Notes: a model not told the origin generated them from the sequence alone. Shown: positions 47,445 to 61,146, counted from the stretch's first letter. The stretch: DNA of 64,000 nucleotides from Bradyrhizobium viridifuturi (GCF_001238275.1 NZ_LGTB01000001.1:248001-312000); one strand, 5' to 3'. Made by a program: numbers and translations.

Positions 47445-49505
47445 ATGCTCGACTTGGCGATTGTAGGCGGCGGCCCCGGGGGGCTGATGAGCGCCTGGTA
47501 TTTGAAGCGCAAACTCGGCGACCTCTGCCGCATCACCATCTTCGAGGCGTCGAACCGCCTCGGCGGCAAGATCGTCACGCGCAAATTCGACAGCGCGCCC
47601 GCGATGTACGAGGCCGGCGTTGCCGAGATCTACGATTACTCGATGACGGGACCCGACCCGCTGCGCGAGCTGATCCAGCATTTCGGCCTGCAGACGATCC
47701 CGATGGATGCCGAGCAGGTGCAGCTCGACGGCGAGCTGCTCGCCGACGTGCCCGGCATGCGCCGCAAATACGGCGCGAAGACCGCGGCTGCGATCGAGGC
47801 GTTCCGCAAGCGTTGCACCGATCTGGTGTCGCCGATCGAGTATTACGAGGGCGTCGGCGCCCACGACAATGAGCATCCGTGGGCCTACAAGACCGCCGAG
47901 CAGATCCTCGACGAAGAGGTCGAGGATGCGACCGCCAAGCGGTTCTTCAAGGTGATGGCGCGCTCGGACCTTGCGACCGAGAGCCACAACACCAACGGCC
48001 TCAACGCGCTGAAGAACTACGTGATGGACGTCGACGGTTATATCGGCCTGTATTCGATCCAGAACGGCAACGAGCAGCTGATCGATTGCCTGCGCTCGGA
48101 GGTCAGCGCCGACATCCAGCTCAACCATCGCGTCCTCAAGGTCGGCAAGACCGCGACCGGCCGCTACCAGCTCAACATGATGAACGGCAAGGGCCCGGAG
48201 ACGCGCGACTTCGACCTCGTGCTGGTCTGCCTGCCGCACTCATGGCTCGCGACCATGCGCTGGGACGGCGAGCAGTTGCGCAAGTCGATGGTCAAGCACG
48301 TCGCCTATTTCGATCGGCCCGCGCACTATCTGCGCGTCTCGATCCTGTTCGACGAGCCGTTCTGGGGCGAGAAGATCCCGGGCGCCTGGTTCATGTCGGA
48401 GGCGTTCGGCGGCTGCTGCGTCTACAACGAAGGCGCGCGCCACGATGTCGGCAAGCACGGCGTGCTGAACTGGCTGATCGCCGGCTCCGACGCGCTCGCC
48501 TACGCCAATCTCAGCGACGAGGAACTGATCGACGCCGCACTGAAGTCGCTGCCGGCCTCGCTCGGCGATGCCCGCGCGCATTTCCTCGAAGGCAAGACCC
48601 ACCGCTGGCTGTCGTCGGTCAACGCGCTGCCGGGCGGCCTGCCGGTGCGCGACGTCATGACCAACCATCGTCCCGAGCCGAAGGAGCACCCCGGCATCGT
48701 GGTGGTGGGCGACTATCTGTTCGATTCGACGCTGAACGGGCTGCTCGATTCCTCCGATGCCGCGACCGACATCGTCGTCACCGAGATGATGCGGCTGCGT
48801 CGCGCCCGCGCGCAGGACGATGGCGCGCAGGGCGACAAGATCGACCGCACCTATTTCGACAATTATCGCGGCGTCGGTCCCTACAGCGAGGTCTGGCGCA
48901 ACTTCACCGATCCGGCCTATCTGACCGACCTGATCAAGACGGTCTGGGGCAGGGCGAAGGGCTACAAGCTGCTGATCGCCGGCTCCGCCAGCGGCGAGCT
49001 GGTCGGGGCACTGCGCGAGCGCGGCATCGATGCCTGGGGCATCGAGAACAACCGCTACATCCACGGCAAGACGCCGAAGGCGCTCAAGAAGTACAACAAG
49101 CTCGGCTCGATCGCCGACATGCCGTTCAAGGACAACGAGTTCGACTTCGTGTTCGAGACCTCGCTGTGTCATCTCGGCGAGAAGCAGGTCGTGCGCGGGG
49201 TGCGCGAGCTCAATCGCGTGGTCAAGACCGGCGTCGTGTTCGCGTCGGTGACCTCGGACATGGCGCCGGCGGTGATCGATCGCTACGACCTGTTGCGCGG
49301 AGTGAAGAAGCTCGGCACCTGGTGGGAATGGTCGGAGTTGTTCTTCGGCAACGGCTTCGACCTGTCGATGCACCGCCGCGACTGCACCGATGCGCTGTGG
49401 ACGCTGACGCTCGCCGCCAACAAGGGGCCGGGACAGTGGTACGCCGACTCCGACAGCCTGCGTTATTCGTTCTTCGACAAGGTCGAGGCAGACCTCGACG
49501 ACTAG
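47445..49505 (+). CDS. FAD-dependent oxidoreductase fused to a methyltransferase-like domain
   Basis: 686 residues from ATG 47445 (TTG 47415 is an upstream in-frame option). The N-terminal part (about 1-450) is an amine-oxidase/phytoene-desaturase-like flavoprotein: LDLAIVGGGPGGLMSAWYL and FEASNRLGGKIVTR are the dinucleotide and second FAD motifs, and GIVVVGDYLFDSTLNGLLDS is the C-terminal FAD motif. From about residue 500 a class I SAM-methyltransferase-like fold follows: YKLLIAGSASGELVGALRERG with acidic Glu in WGIENN, then ADMPFKDNEFDFVFETSLCH (motif IV) and a motif-VI-like VVKTGVVFASV. Motif I is divergent, so catalysis is uncertain. No signal peptide or membrane helix. It opens the island between rpoC and rpsL; product unknown. 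Confidence 0.8.
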   Translation: MLDLAIVGGGPGGLMSAWYLKRKLGDLCRITIFEASNRLGGKIVTRKFDSAPAMYEAGVAEIYDYSMTGPDPLRELIQHFGLQTIPMDAEQVQLDGELLADVPGMRRKYGAKTAAAIEAFRKRCTDLVSPIEYYEGVGAHDNEHPWAYKTAEQILDEEVEDATAKRFFKVMARSDLATESHNTNGLNALKNYVMDVDGYIGLYSIQNGNEQLIDCLRSEVSADIQLNHRVLKVGKTATGRYQLNMMNGKGPETRDFDLVLVCLPHSWLATMRWDGEQLRKSMVKHVAYFDRPAHYLRVSILFDEPFWGEKIPGAWFMSEAFGGCCVYNEGARHDVGKHGVLNWLIAGSDALAYANLSDEELIDAALKSLPASLGDARAHFLEGKTHRWLSSVNALPGGLPVRDVMTNHRPEPKEHPGIVVVGDYLFDSTLNGLLDSSDAATDIVVTEMMRLRRARAQDDGAQGDKIDRTYFDNYRGVGPYSEVWRNFTDPAYLTDLIKTVWGRAKGYKLLIAGSASGELVGALRERGIDAWGIENNRYIHGKTPKALKKYNKLGSIADMPFKDNEFDFVFETSLCHLGEKQVVRGVRELNRVVKTGVVFASVTSDMAPAVIDRYDLLRGVKKLGTWWEWSELFFGNGFDLSMHRRDCTDALWTLTLAANKGPGQWYADSDSLRYSFFDKVEADLDD

Positions 49506-49731
49506 CGGCGGCGACTGTCGGCTTCTGACGCGAGGCGATCGGCCTTGCGCCAACCAACGGTCAGACCGCGGCCGTGCTGTGATGCCGAATCCACGGCACG
49601 GCGTGGCTGCGCGTCGCGCGGTTCCAAACGCTTTGCCGAATTGACCTTGATCGCATAGGATCGCGGCCGCAGCGTTGTCGGCTGCGGTTTCGATTTGCGG
49701 TCATGCCGGCCGTGGAGCATCGGTTGGTTTC

Positions 49732-51795
49732 ATGGCGCCAAGACCTCCTGCATCAAGACCTCCTGCATCAGACGATCCCGCGAGATCGGCGGCCGACGAT
49801 CCCGAGCTGAAGAAGAAGCCTGCGCCGGTGGCCGGTCCGCCTGCGGCGGCAGCCTCCGCGAAGCCCGCCGCCGCCCCGGCCGACGACGACGATGAGGATG
49901 ACGAGGAGGACGAGTTCGAGCTCGACGATGATGATGACGAGGATCTCGTCGTCTTCACCGCCAAGGAGGCCGCCGGCGCGCTGTCGACGATCTTCGGCTT
50001 CGTCAAGCCGATCCTGGCGAACTACAGGAAGCCGTTCGCCTTCGTCGCCATCGGCGTGCTGGTCGAGACGTTGTTCAACGTCATCATGCCGCTCAGCCTG
50101 AAATTCCTGATCGACGACGCGCTCGGCGAGGAAGACTTTCAGGCGCTCTACAAGATCCTCGGCGTGCTCGCCGTGGCCGGCATCGTCACCTCGATCATCG
50201 CGGTCTGGTACGAGCGCTGGGATGCGCGGCTCGCCGCCGGCATCATCGCCGACGTCCGGACTCGCATCTTCGAGCACGTCCAAAACTTGCCATCGGCCTA
50301 TTTCGCGCGCACCAAGCGCGGCGAGATCCTGTCGCGCTTCTCGATCGATCTCTCGGCGTTCGAGGGCTCGGTCAAGACCTTTGCCAACAGCGCGGCGCTG
50401 CCCGGTCTCGAGTTGATCGCCGGCATCATCCTGATGCTGTTCCTGAACTGGCAGCTTGCCGCGGTCGCTCTGCTGGTATTTCCGATCACGCTGATCGGGC
50501 CGCGTATCCTGACGCCGAAGGCGGTGCAGGCCAATTACGAGCAGAAGCAGAACGAAGCCGCGCTGCTGGGAACCGTGCAGGAGAACGTCGCCGCGCAGGC
50601 GGTCGTCAAGGCGTTCAATCTGCAGCGCCGGGCGCTCGGCTGGTTCACGCTGCGCAACCGCGACGTCCGCGCCAAGGCCGCCTCGGCGATGTTCCTGTCG
50701 ACCATGGTGGAGCGCACCGTCACCATCGCGGTGCTGCTGCTCCACCTCGTGGTGCTGGCGATCGGCGCCTATCTGGCCACCAAGGGGCAGATCACGGTCG
50801 GCACCTTCGTGACCTTCGAGAGCGCATTCTGGGAGGTGTCCTACAACATCGCCCATCTGATGCATTTCATCCCGGTGTCGATCTCGTCGGCGGCGGCGGT
50901 GCGGCACATCCAGGAACTGCTGGACGAGCCGACCCGCGGTGCCGACCGTCCCGGTGCGCCGGATCTGCCGCGCATCACCAACGACATCTCCTTCGACCGC
51001 GTCACCTTCCAGTATGAAGGGGCGCAGACGCCGGTGCTTGACAATCTCAGCCTGAAGCTCAATGCTGGCAAGAGCATCGCGATCGTCGGCCCGAGCGGAT
51101 CCGGCAAGAGCACGCTGATCAACCTGATCCTGCGGCTCTACGTGCCGGACGAGGGCCGTGTCACGATCGACGGCGTCGATATCCGCCGGGTGACGCGCGA
51201 GTCGCTGCGGGCCAACATGGCGGTCGTGTTCCAGGAGAACATGCTGTTCAACATGTCGATCCGCGAGAATATCCGGCTCGGCAAGGAGGGGGCGACCGAC
51301 GCGGAAGTCGAGGACGCCGCGAAGAAGGCCGAGATCCATCGCTACATCATGAGCCTGCCGCAGCGCTACGACACGCCGGTCGGCGAGCGCGGCGATACCC
51401 TGTCCGGCGGCCAGCGCCAGCGCATCGCGATCGCGCGCGCGCTGATCCGCAATCCATCCGTGCTGCTGCTCGACGAGGCGACCTCGGCGCTGGACCAGAC
51501 CACGGAGGCCGCGATCAACCGCACGCTGCTCAAGGTCGCCGAAGGGCGCACGATGATCTGGTCGACGCACCGCCTGACCTCGGTGGTCGAGATGGACGAG
51601 ATCATCGTGATCTCAGGCGGCAGGGCGATCGAACGCGGCTCGCATGAGGAACTGCTGGCCCGCAATGGCGTCTACCGCAAGCTGTGGGACGACCAGGGAC
51701 ATGTGCATCCCGACGATGACGACGAAGACGACGACGCGGACGATGACGACGAGGATGAAGACGACGAGGATGAGGACGAAGACGAGGAGGCGTGA
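49732..51795 (+). CDS. ABC exporter (permease-ATPase half-transporter) with acidic N- and C-terminal extensions
   Basis: 687 residues from ATG 49732. A Pro/Ala-rich start with RPPAS twice leads into an acidic stretch (about residues 50-72, mostly Asp/Glu). Six membrane helices (about 90-380) form an ABC_membrane domain. The ATPase has Walker A GPSGSGKST (about 454), Q-loop VFQENMLFN, signature LSGGQRQ (about 558), Walker B LLLDEA (about 579) and the H-loop STHR. The C-terminal 30 residues after HVHP are nearly all Asp/Glu, an unusual poly-acidic tail. It acts as a homodimer or with another half to export lipid, peptide or a small product, perhaps that of the adjacent flavoenzymes. The gene converges on the next with 33 bp between stops. 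Confidence 0.88.
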   Translation: MAPRPPASRPPASDDPARSAADDPELKKKPAPVAGPPAAAASAKPAAAPADDDDEDDEEDEFELDDDDDEDLVVFTAKEAAGALSTIFGFVKPILANYRKPFAFVAIGVLVETLFNVIMPLSLKFLIDDALGEEDFQALYKILGVLAVAGIVTSIIAVWYERWDARLAAGIIADVRTRIFEHVQNLPSAYFARTKRGEILSRFSIDLSAFEGSVKTFANSAALPGLELIAGIILMLFLNWQLAAVALLVFPITLIGPRILTPKAVQANYEQKQNEAALLGTVQENVAAQAVVKAFNLQRRALGWFTLRNRDVRAKAASAMFLSTMVERTVTIAVLLLHLVVLAIGAYLATKGQITVGTFVTFESAFWEVSYNIAHLMHFIPVSISSAAAVRHIQELLDEPTRGADRPGAPDLPRITNDISFDRVTFQYEGAQTPVLDNLSLKLNAGKSIAIVGPSGSGKSTLINLILRLYVPDEGRVTIDGVDIRRVTRESLRANMAVVFQENMLFNMSIRENIRLGKEGATDAEVEDAAKKAEIHRYIMSLPQRYDTPVGERGDTLSGGQRQRIAIARALIRNPSVLLLDEATSALDQTTEAAINRTLLKVAEGRTMIWSTHRLTSVVEMDEIIVISGGRAIERGSHEELLARNGVYRKLWDDQGHVHPDDDDEDDDADDDDEDEDDEDEDEDEEA

Positions 51796-51828
51796 CGCCC
51801 GCGCCTCGTAGCTCGTGACGTCCGGCTG

Positions 51829-53036
51829 CTACGCCCGGTCCGCCGCCTGCGGACGTTGCCGGAACTGATTGGCTGTCCGCGTTGTCGAGGCCGCCTGTGG
51901 GCGGTGCAGCCGGCGCAGCGAGCCCCGGCCGAGATAACCGAGGAAGCGCGCCCAGCGCTGGGCTTGCCAGTAGGGTCCGCCGCCGATCGACACCTTGCGG
52001 AAATTGAAGGCCTTGGCGTTCGACCAGGCGTCGCATTCCGTCTTGACCGGATCGTCGTAGAAGGCGGTGATCTTCTCCTCGCCCATGCCGTCGGTGGCAA
52101 GCCAGGCCGGGATGTGGACGTTGCAGAGCTGCGACACGTCGGTGAACACCTTGTCGGTCCCTGTTCCGGTGACCGGGCAGGTGCTGGCGAAGGCGTCGCC
52201 GACCAGCACGACGCCGGCCTGCCGGTAGCCGGTGCTGACATAGACGTCGGCGGGGCGGATCTTAATGTCGCCGGCGACGTCGAATTCGCCGGTGAGCCGG
52301 CGCAGCCGCGGCAGCGCGGCGTTCAGCGTCTCGACCGGATTGCGCCGCATCGCGCGCAGCCACGGATCGTCGGCCTGGCGGTAGGTGAAGAGGTTGGCAC
52401 GCATCCGGTTTCGATCGGAAACAGCGTGATGTAGGGGATGCGGTCGCTCGGCCGCTCCGAGAAATAGGTCATGGCCGCGAACGGGAAGGCGGGCTGGCCG
52501 ACGGGAACGAAATCGAAGCCGAGCGAGATCGAGTGGCAATGGCTGGTGACCAGCCGCTCGATGCCGAGCATCCGGCGCAGTCCGACGTTCAGGCCGTTGG
52601 AGAGCACCACCAGGCGGGCCGAGATCTCCTCGCCGCCCGAGAGCACCAGCTTCTGGCGCTCGGAGCCGGTCGCGACGTTGACGACCTTGTCGCAGATGAA
52701 TTCCGCCGGCTGCGCGATCTCGTCCCGAATCGCGGTGATCAGGTCGTCGTACATGATGCCGTATTGCCGGCTCGGCTGCCGGTCGAGCAGATGACCGAAT
52801 CGCGCGATCCAGTTCTCACCGTCCAGCGTGGCCGAACGGAGCACGGATTCGGCAAGGCCGGTCCTTCCGAATCGTTCGAGCTGGAGGTCGCCGCCGATCT
52901 TCTCGACCCGGAAATCGAACGGATAGACCTGATGCGGGTCGATCAGGACAGCCGGTATTCCGGCACGGCCGAGCATGGCGGCTGCGATCGAGCCCGCAAG
53001 GCCTCCGCCGATGATCGCGATGTCGGTGTACCGCAT
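51829..53036 (-). CDS. FAD-dependent oxidoreductase/monooxygenase-like; one-base frameshift
   Basis: About 402 residues when repaired. ATG 53036 opens MRYTDIAIIGGGLAGSIAAA (FAD dinucleotide fold) and continues to FPI near 52415, where the frame slips: ATCGAAACC stands for the expected ATCGGAAACC (one G missing, plus-strand position about 52412). The other frame resumes NRMRANLFTYRQADDPWLRAM and carries GVVLVGDAFASTCPVTGTGT, the GD motif that contacts FAD ribitol. This is the layout of class A hydroxylases, geranylgeranyl-reductase and halogenase-like proteins; the halogenase WxWxIP motif was not seen. It converges with the ABC exporter and may act on the same compound. Confidence 0.75.
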
Positions 53037-53735
53037 GAGAGCTTCCGTGGCCGTAGATCGCAATTTTTGCGCTGCGAATGGCAAATAAAGGCTTAGTTTC
53101 GAAATTTGCATTCAGGACTAAGTTGGGGAGAATTGTTTCTGTTCGTATTTTACCCGGGTTAAATATGATTCCGCGCCCGCGCCGGAGATTCGGATAGAGG
53201 TGAGGGGAGGCGCGGAGGCTGTCACAATCCGTCGCTTGCCGAGCGCTGATGAAATGCGAAATACGCAAGCGGCAGAGGCGTTTCTTTGCTTGTCGTTTTG
53301 CTTGACTTCACTATCTCTCGATTATACAAGGCGCCCACTTAACGACAGGCGGTGAGCTACGCCAGCGTCGGAACGGAACACCCGAAGGCCCTTTTTCAGG
53401 CGCCGGACGGGCACCAACCTCGACGAATGCCGCTCAAACGCTGTCGATGATAGCTAGGCAATGCCAGGACGATATTGGTTCTCTTGAGCACGTCCTCTTG
53501 AGAGTGATTTCGGATGCATGACCTCGGTGGCGGGCCGGCCAGCAAACGCTGAACGGTACGGAATCGCGGTCCTCTGTGGCGTCGAAGCGCTTTCCGCTCA
53601 GCGATGAGTGGTTGGCGCAATTTCGCTTTGCGCGGGTATTTGATTCGCGTCGAGCGGGCCGTACGGGACGGCTTTTCCCGAGAAGAATTGGCGAAGCCAT
53701 TCAAGGCTTCGCGCGAACTAAAGGGTGAAGGCTAC
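53037..53735. other. Gene-free region upstream of rpsL
   Basis: 699 bp with no credible gene. The AT-rich part at 53090-53330 includes the probable str-operon promoter (53302-53328). An unusually long rpsL leader of almost 400 nt follows, with C/G-rich dyads (for example GCCCTTTTTCAGGCGCC near 53389). A control RNA or an antitermination leader is possible but nothing specific was recognised. Confidence 0.55.
53302..53328 (+). promoter_or_regulatory. Candidate promoter of the rpsL-rpsG-fusA-tuf operon
   Basis: CTTGACTT at 53301-53308 supplies the alphaproteobacterial -35 (CTTGAC), and TATACA at 53323-53328 the -10, with a spacer of 15-16 bp. The surrounding sequence is the AT-richest of the region. 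It would give a leader of about 400 nt before rpsL. Confidence 0.55.
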
Positions 53736-54107
53736 ATGCCGACGATCAACCAGCTGATCGCAAAACCGCGTGAAGTGCAGAAGTCACGTAAGAAGGTGCC
53801 GGCGCTGCAGCAGTCGCCGCAGAAGCGCGGCGTGTGCACGCGCGTCTACACCACGACCCCGAAGAAGCCGAACTCGGCGCTTCGTAAGGTTGCCAAGGTG
53901 CGCCTGACCAACGGCTTCGAGGTGATCGGTTACATCCCGGGTGAGGGCCATAACCTTCAGGAGCACTCGGTGGTCATGATCCGCGGCGGCCGCGTCAAGG
54001 ACTTGCCCGGCGTGCGCTACCACATCCTCCGCGGCGTGCTGGATACCCAGGGCGTCAAGAACCGTAAGCAGCGTCGTTCGAAGTACGGCGCGAAGCGTCC
54101 GAAGTAA
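53736..54107 (+). CDS. rpsL: 30S ribosomal protein S12
   Basis: 123 residues from ATG 53736 ([20 protein letters not shown]); the open frame runs further upstream but that part does not resemble S12. [13 protein letters not shown] and [13 protein letters not shown] keep the lysines whose changes give streptomycin resistance, so the sequence is of the sensitive type. The conserved loop also holds the Asp that is methylthiolated in many bacteria. S12 sits at the decoding centre. Confidence 0.97.
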   Translation: MPTINQLIAKPREVQKSRKKVPALQQSPQKRGVCTRVYTTTPKKPNSALRKVAKVRLTNGFEVIGYIPGEGHNLQEHSVVMIRGGRVKDLPGVRYHILRGVLDTQGVKNRKQRRSKYGAKRPK

Positions 54108-54593
<486 letters not shown>

Positions 54594-54623
54594 GGCGAAT
54601 AACGGAATCTAAGGAACAGTCTC

Positions 54624-56696
<2,073 letters not shown>

Positions 56697-56735
56697 TTGT
56701 CGTTGACGGCAGTCAACGATTGAACGGAGAGTCAA

Positions 56736-57926
<1,191 letters not shown>

Positions 57927-57942
57927 TACGCGAATAGGGAAT

Positions 57943-57985
57943 GGCGAGTAGCGGGTGGGTCACCATTCGCTATTCGCTACTCGCC
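57943..57985. repeat. Inverted repeat between tuf and rpsJ
   Basis: GGCGAGTAGCG (57943-57953) is the exact complement of CGCTACTCGCC (57975-57985). The flanking GAATAGGGAATGG and ATTCGCTATTCGC extend a low-complexity tract of ATTCGC/GCGAAT words. It lies 16 bp after the tuf stop and 24 bp before rpsJ, so a folded repeat has entered a tightly packed essential operon. Confidence 0.65.
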
Positions 57986-58009
57986 ACTCACTAAAGAAAG
58001 AATACGGCA

Positions 58010-58317
58010 ATGAACGGCCAAAATATTCGCATCCGTCTCAAGGCGTTCGACCATCGAATCCTCGATACGTCGACCCGCGAGATCGTGAACACGGCGAAGC
58101 GCACCGGTGCGCAGGTTCGCGGACCGATTCCGCTGCGACCCGCATCGAGAAGTTCACCGTCAACCGTTCGCCGCACGTTGACAAGAAGAGCCGCGAGCAA
58201 TTCGAGATGCGCACTCACAAGCGCCTTCTCGACATTGTCGACCCGACCCCGCAGACCGTCGATGCGCTGATGAAGCTCGACCTGGCCGCCGGTGTCGACG
58301 TCGAGATCAAGCTCTAA
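58010..58317 (+). CDS. rpsJ: 30S ribosomal protein S10; one-base frameshift near 58136
   Basis: Repaired length 102 residues, standard for S10. ATG 58010 reads [20 protein letters not shown] through GPIPL, then CTGCGACC replaces the expected CTGCCGACC. The other frame resumes [20 protein letters not shown] and ends DVEIKL at TAA 58315-58317. S10 is essential for the 30S head and also acts as NusE in antitermination, so the loss of one C is very probably a sequence error. Confidence 0.94.
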
Positions 58318-58371
58318 GGTTTTGGATTTTTACGTCCGCCGCTTGCGGACAGAAAGACAGGAAGCACGCCG

Positions 58372-59091
58372 ATGCGCTCCGGAGTGATCGCACAGAAGGT
58401 CGGGATGACGCGGGTCTTTACGGAGACCGGCGAGCATATCCCTGTGACCGTGCTGAAGTTGGGCAACTGCCAGGTGCTGGGCCACCGCACGACCGAGAAG
58501 AACGGCTATGTCGCTCTGCAACTCGGCTCGGGCGCCCGCAAGACCGTGTACATGCCCAAGGCCGAACGCGGCCAGTTCGCAGTCGCCAAGGTCGAGCCGA
58601 AGCGCAAGGTCGCCGAGTTCCGCGTGTCCGAGGATGCGCTGATCCCGGTCGGCGCGGAGATCCAGGCGGACCATTTCGTGGTCGGCCAGTTCGTCGACGT
58701 GACCGGCACCTCGATCGGTAAGGGTTTTGCCGGCGGCATGAAGCGCTGGAATTTCGGCGGTCTGCGCGCCACCCACGGTGTGTCGGTCTCCCACCGCTCG
58801 ATCGGTTCGACCGGTGGCCGTCAGGATCCCGGCAAGACCTTCAAGAACAAGAAGATGCCCGGTCACATGGGCGTCGACCGCATCACCACGCTCAATCTGC
58901 GCGTGGTGCAGACCGACGTCGAGCGCGGCCTGATCCTCGTCGAAGGCGCCGTTCCCGGCTCCAAGGGCGGCTGGATCTCGGTGCGCGACGCGGTCAAGAA
59001 GCCGTTGCCGAAGGAAGCCCCGAAGCCCGGCAAGTTCAAGGTTGCCGGCGGCGAAGCTGCCGAGGCTGCGGCCGAGCAGGAGGGCGCGTGA
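58372..59091 (+). CDS. rplC: 50S ribosomal protein L3
   Basis: 239 residues. [20 protein letters not shown] start, the long loop [20 protein letters not shown] (with the Gln methylated by PrmB in other bacteria) and [19 protein letters not shown] are typical. The Ala/Glu-rich tail ([11 protein letters not shown]) is the usual alphaproteobacterial extension. A small GTCCGC/GCGGAC hairpin stands in the leader at 58334-58350. Confidence 0.96.
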   Translation: MRSGVIAQKVGMTRVFTETGEHIPVTVLKLGNCQVLGHRTTEKNGYVALQLGSGARKTVYMPKAERGQFAVAKVEPKRKVAEFRVSEDALIPVGAEIQADHFVVGQFVDVTGTSIGKGFAGGMKRWNFGGLRATHGVSVSHRSIGSTGGRQDPGKTFKNKKMPGHMGVDRITTLNLRVVQTDVERGLILVEGAVPGSKGGWISVRDAVKKPLPKEAPKPGKFKVAGGEAAEAAAEQEGA

Positions 59092-59092
59092 G

Positions 59093-59713
59093 ATGGAACT
59101 GAAAGTCACGACCCTTGAAGGCAAGGACGCCGGATCCGTCGAGCTCTCGGATGCGATCTTCGGTCTCGAGCCGCGCGCCGACATCATTCAGCGCTGCGTG
59201 CAGTGGCAGCTGAACAAGCGTCAGGCCGGCACCCACAAGGCCCAGGGCCGCGCCGACGTCTGGCGCACCGGCAAGAAGATGTACAAGCAGAAGGGCACTG
59301 GCGGCGCCCGTCACGGCTCGGCCCGCGTGCCGCAGTTCCGCGGCGGTGGCCGTGCGTTCGGTCCGGTGGTTCGCTCCCATGCGACCGACCTGCCGAAGAA
59401 GGTGCGTGCGCTCGCGCTGAAGCATGCGCTGTCGGCCAAGGCCAAGGACGGCGGGCTGATCGTGATCGACAATGCGCAGCTCGAGGCCGCCAAGACCAAG
59501 GCGCTGCTCGGGCATTTCTCGGGCCTCGGCCTGACCAATGCGCTGATCATCGACGGCGCCGAGCTGAACAACGGTTTCGCGACCGCGGCCCGCAACATTC
59601 CGAACATCGACGTGCTGCCCATCCAGGGCATCAACGTCTACGACATTCTCCGCCGCCACAAGCTGGTGCTGACCAAGGCTGCGGTTGATGCGCTGGAGGC
59701 GCGCTTCAAATGA
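59093..59713 (+). CDS. rplD: 50S ribosomal protein L4
   Basis: 206 residues from ATG 59093, one base after the rplC stop. [20 protein letters not shown], the extended loop [23 protein letters not shown] that lines the exit tunnel, and [19 protein letters not shown] are seen. In E. coli L4 also represses the S10 operon, whose leader here carries no evident equivalent. Its last four bases overlap rplW (ATGA). Confidence 0.96.
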   Translation: MELKVTTLEGKDAGSVELSDAIFGLEPRADIIQRCVQWQLNKRQAGTHKAQGRADVWRTGKKMYKQKGTGGARHGSARVPQFRGGGRAFGPVVRSHATDLPKKVRALALKHALSAKAKDGGLIVIDNAQLEAAKTKALLGHFSGLGLTNALIIDGAELNNGFATAARNIPNIDVLPIQGINVYDILRRHKLVLTKAAVDALEARFK

Positions 59714-60009
59714 AGAACATCGATCCGCGCCACTACGACGTCATCATCTCTCCCGTCGTGACGGAAAAGGCGACGCTCGCCTCCGAGCACAACAAGGTGC
59801 TGTTCAAGGTCGCCGGCAAGGCGACCAAGCCGCAGATCAAGGAAGCGGTCGAGAAGCTGTTCGACGTCAAGGTGAAGAGCGTCAACACCCTCGTCCGCAA
59901 GGGCAAGACCAAGGTGTTCCGCGGCAATCTCGGCTCGCAGTCGGACACCAAGCGCGCGATCGTGACCCTGGAAGAGGGCCACCGCATCGACGTGACTACC
60001 GGACTATAA
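59710..60009 (+). CDS. rplW: 50S ribosomal protein L23
   Basis: 99 residues; starts inside the rplD stop (ATGA at 59710). [20 protein letters not shown] and [20 protein letters not shown] are typical. L23 sits at the tunnel exit and docks trigger factor and SRP. Confidence 0.96.
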   Translation: MKNIDPRHYDVIISPVVTEKATLASEHNKVLFKVAGKATKPQIKEAVEKLFDVKVKSVNTLVRKGKTKVFRGNLGSQSDTKRAIVTLEEGHRIDVTTGL

Positions 60010-60021
60010 GGCGCAACGACG

Positions 60022-60855
60022 ATGGCATTGAAAACCTTTAATCCCACGACGCCGGGCCAGCGCCAGCTGGTCATGGTCGATCGTTCGGCGCTCTACAAGG
60101 GCAAGCCGGTGAAGACCCTGACCGAGGGCAAGCTCGGCAATGGCGGTCGCAACAACACCGGCCGCATCACCGTGCGTTTCCGCGGCGGCGGCCACAAGAA
60201 GGCCTACCGCACCGTCGACTTCCGCCGCGACAAGGTGGACATGCCGGCGGTCGTGGAGCGGCTCGAGTATGATCCGAACCGCACCGCGTTCATCGCGCTG
60301 ATCAAGTATCAGGACGGCGAGCTCGCCTACATCCTGGCGCCGCAGCGTCTGGCGGCGGGCGACACCGTCGTCGCCGGCAACTATGTCGACGTGAAGCCGG
60401 GCAACGTCATGCCGCTCGGCAACATGCCGGTCGGCACGATCGTGCACAACATCGAGCTGAAGATCGGCAAGGGCGGCCAGCTGGCGCGCTCCGCCGGTAC
60501 CTACGCCCAGATCGTCGGCCGCGACCAGGACTACGTGATCGTCCGCCTGAACTCGGGCGAGCAGCGTCTCGTGCACGGCCGTTGCCGCGGCACGATCGGC
60601 GCGGTCTCGAACCCGGATCACATGAACATCTCGATCGGCAAGGCCGGTCGTACCCGCTGGCTCGGCTGGCGTCCGCACAACCGCGGCGTCGTCATGAACC
60701 CGATCGATCACCCGCACGGCGGTGGTGAAGGTCGTACCTCGGGCGGTCGTCACCCGGTCACTCCGTGGGGCAAGCCGACCAAGGGCAAGAAGACCCGCAC
60801 CAACAAGTCGACCAACAAATTCATTCTCCTCAGCCGCCACAAGCGGAAGAAGTAA
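60022..60855 (+). CDS. rplB: 50S ribosomal protein L2
   Basis: 277 residues. [20 protein letters not shown], the catalytic-centre-proximal [20 protein letters not shown] with its invariant His, and the basic C-terminus ([13 protein letters not shown]) identify it. L2 is needed for subunit association and peptidyl-transferase assembly. Confidence 0.97.
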   Translation: MALKTFNPTTPGQRQLVMVDRSALYKGKPVKTLTEGKLGNGGRNNTGRITVRFRGGGHKKAYRTVDFRRDKVDMPAVVERLEYDPNRTAFIALIKYQDGELAYILAPQRLAAGDTVVAGNYVDVKPGNVMPLGNMPVGTIVHNIELKIGKGGQLARSAGTYAQIVGRDQDYVIVRLNSGEQRLVHGRCRGTIGAVSNPDHMNISIGKAGRTRWLGWRPHNRGVVMNPIDHPHGGGEGRTSGGRHPVTPWGKPTKGKKTRTNKSTNKFILLSRHKRKK

Positions 60856-60867
60856 GGAACGCCGGAC

Positions 60868-61146
60868 ATGGTTCGTTCAGTCTGGAAAGGCCCGTTCGTC
60901 GAGGGTTCTCTGCTCAAGAAGGCAGATGCCGCCCGCGCGTCCGGCCGTCACGACGTCATCAAGATCTGGAGCCGCCGCTCCACCATCCTGCCGCAGTTCG
61001 TCGGCCTGACCTTCGGTGTCTACAACGGCCAGAAGCATGTGCCGGTGGCGATCAACGAGGAAATGGTGGGTCACAAGTTCGGCGAGTTCTCGCCGACCCG
61101 GACCTTCCACGGCCACTCGGGCGACAAGAAAGCCAAGAAGGCTTGA
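60868..61146 (+). CDS. rpsS: 30S ribosomal protein S19
   Basis: 92 residues: [36 protein letters not shown] and the C-terminal [20 protein letters not shown] are typical. It binds 16S rRNA in the head with S13. Confidence 0.96.
   Translation: MVRSVWKGPFVEGSLLKKADAARASGRHDVIKIWSRRSTILPQFVGLTFGVYNGQKHVPVAINEEMVGHKFGEFSPTRTFHGHSGDKKAKKA

Noticed and set aside
51829..53036. Tryptophan halogenase
   Set aside because: The FAD dinucleotide and GD motifs are present but the WxWxIP motif of flavin halogenases was not seen, so only a general FAD oxidoreductase is claimed.
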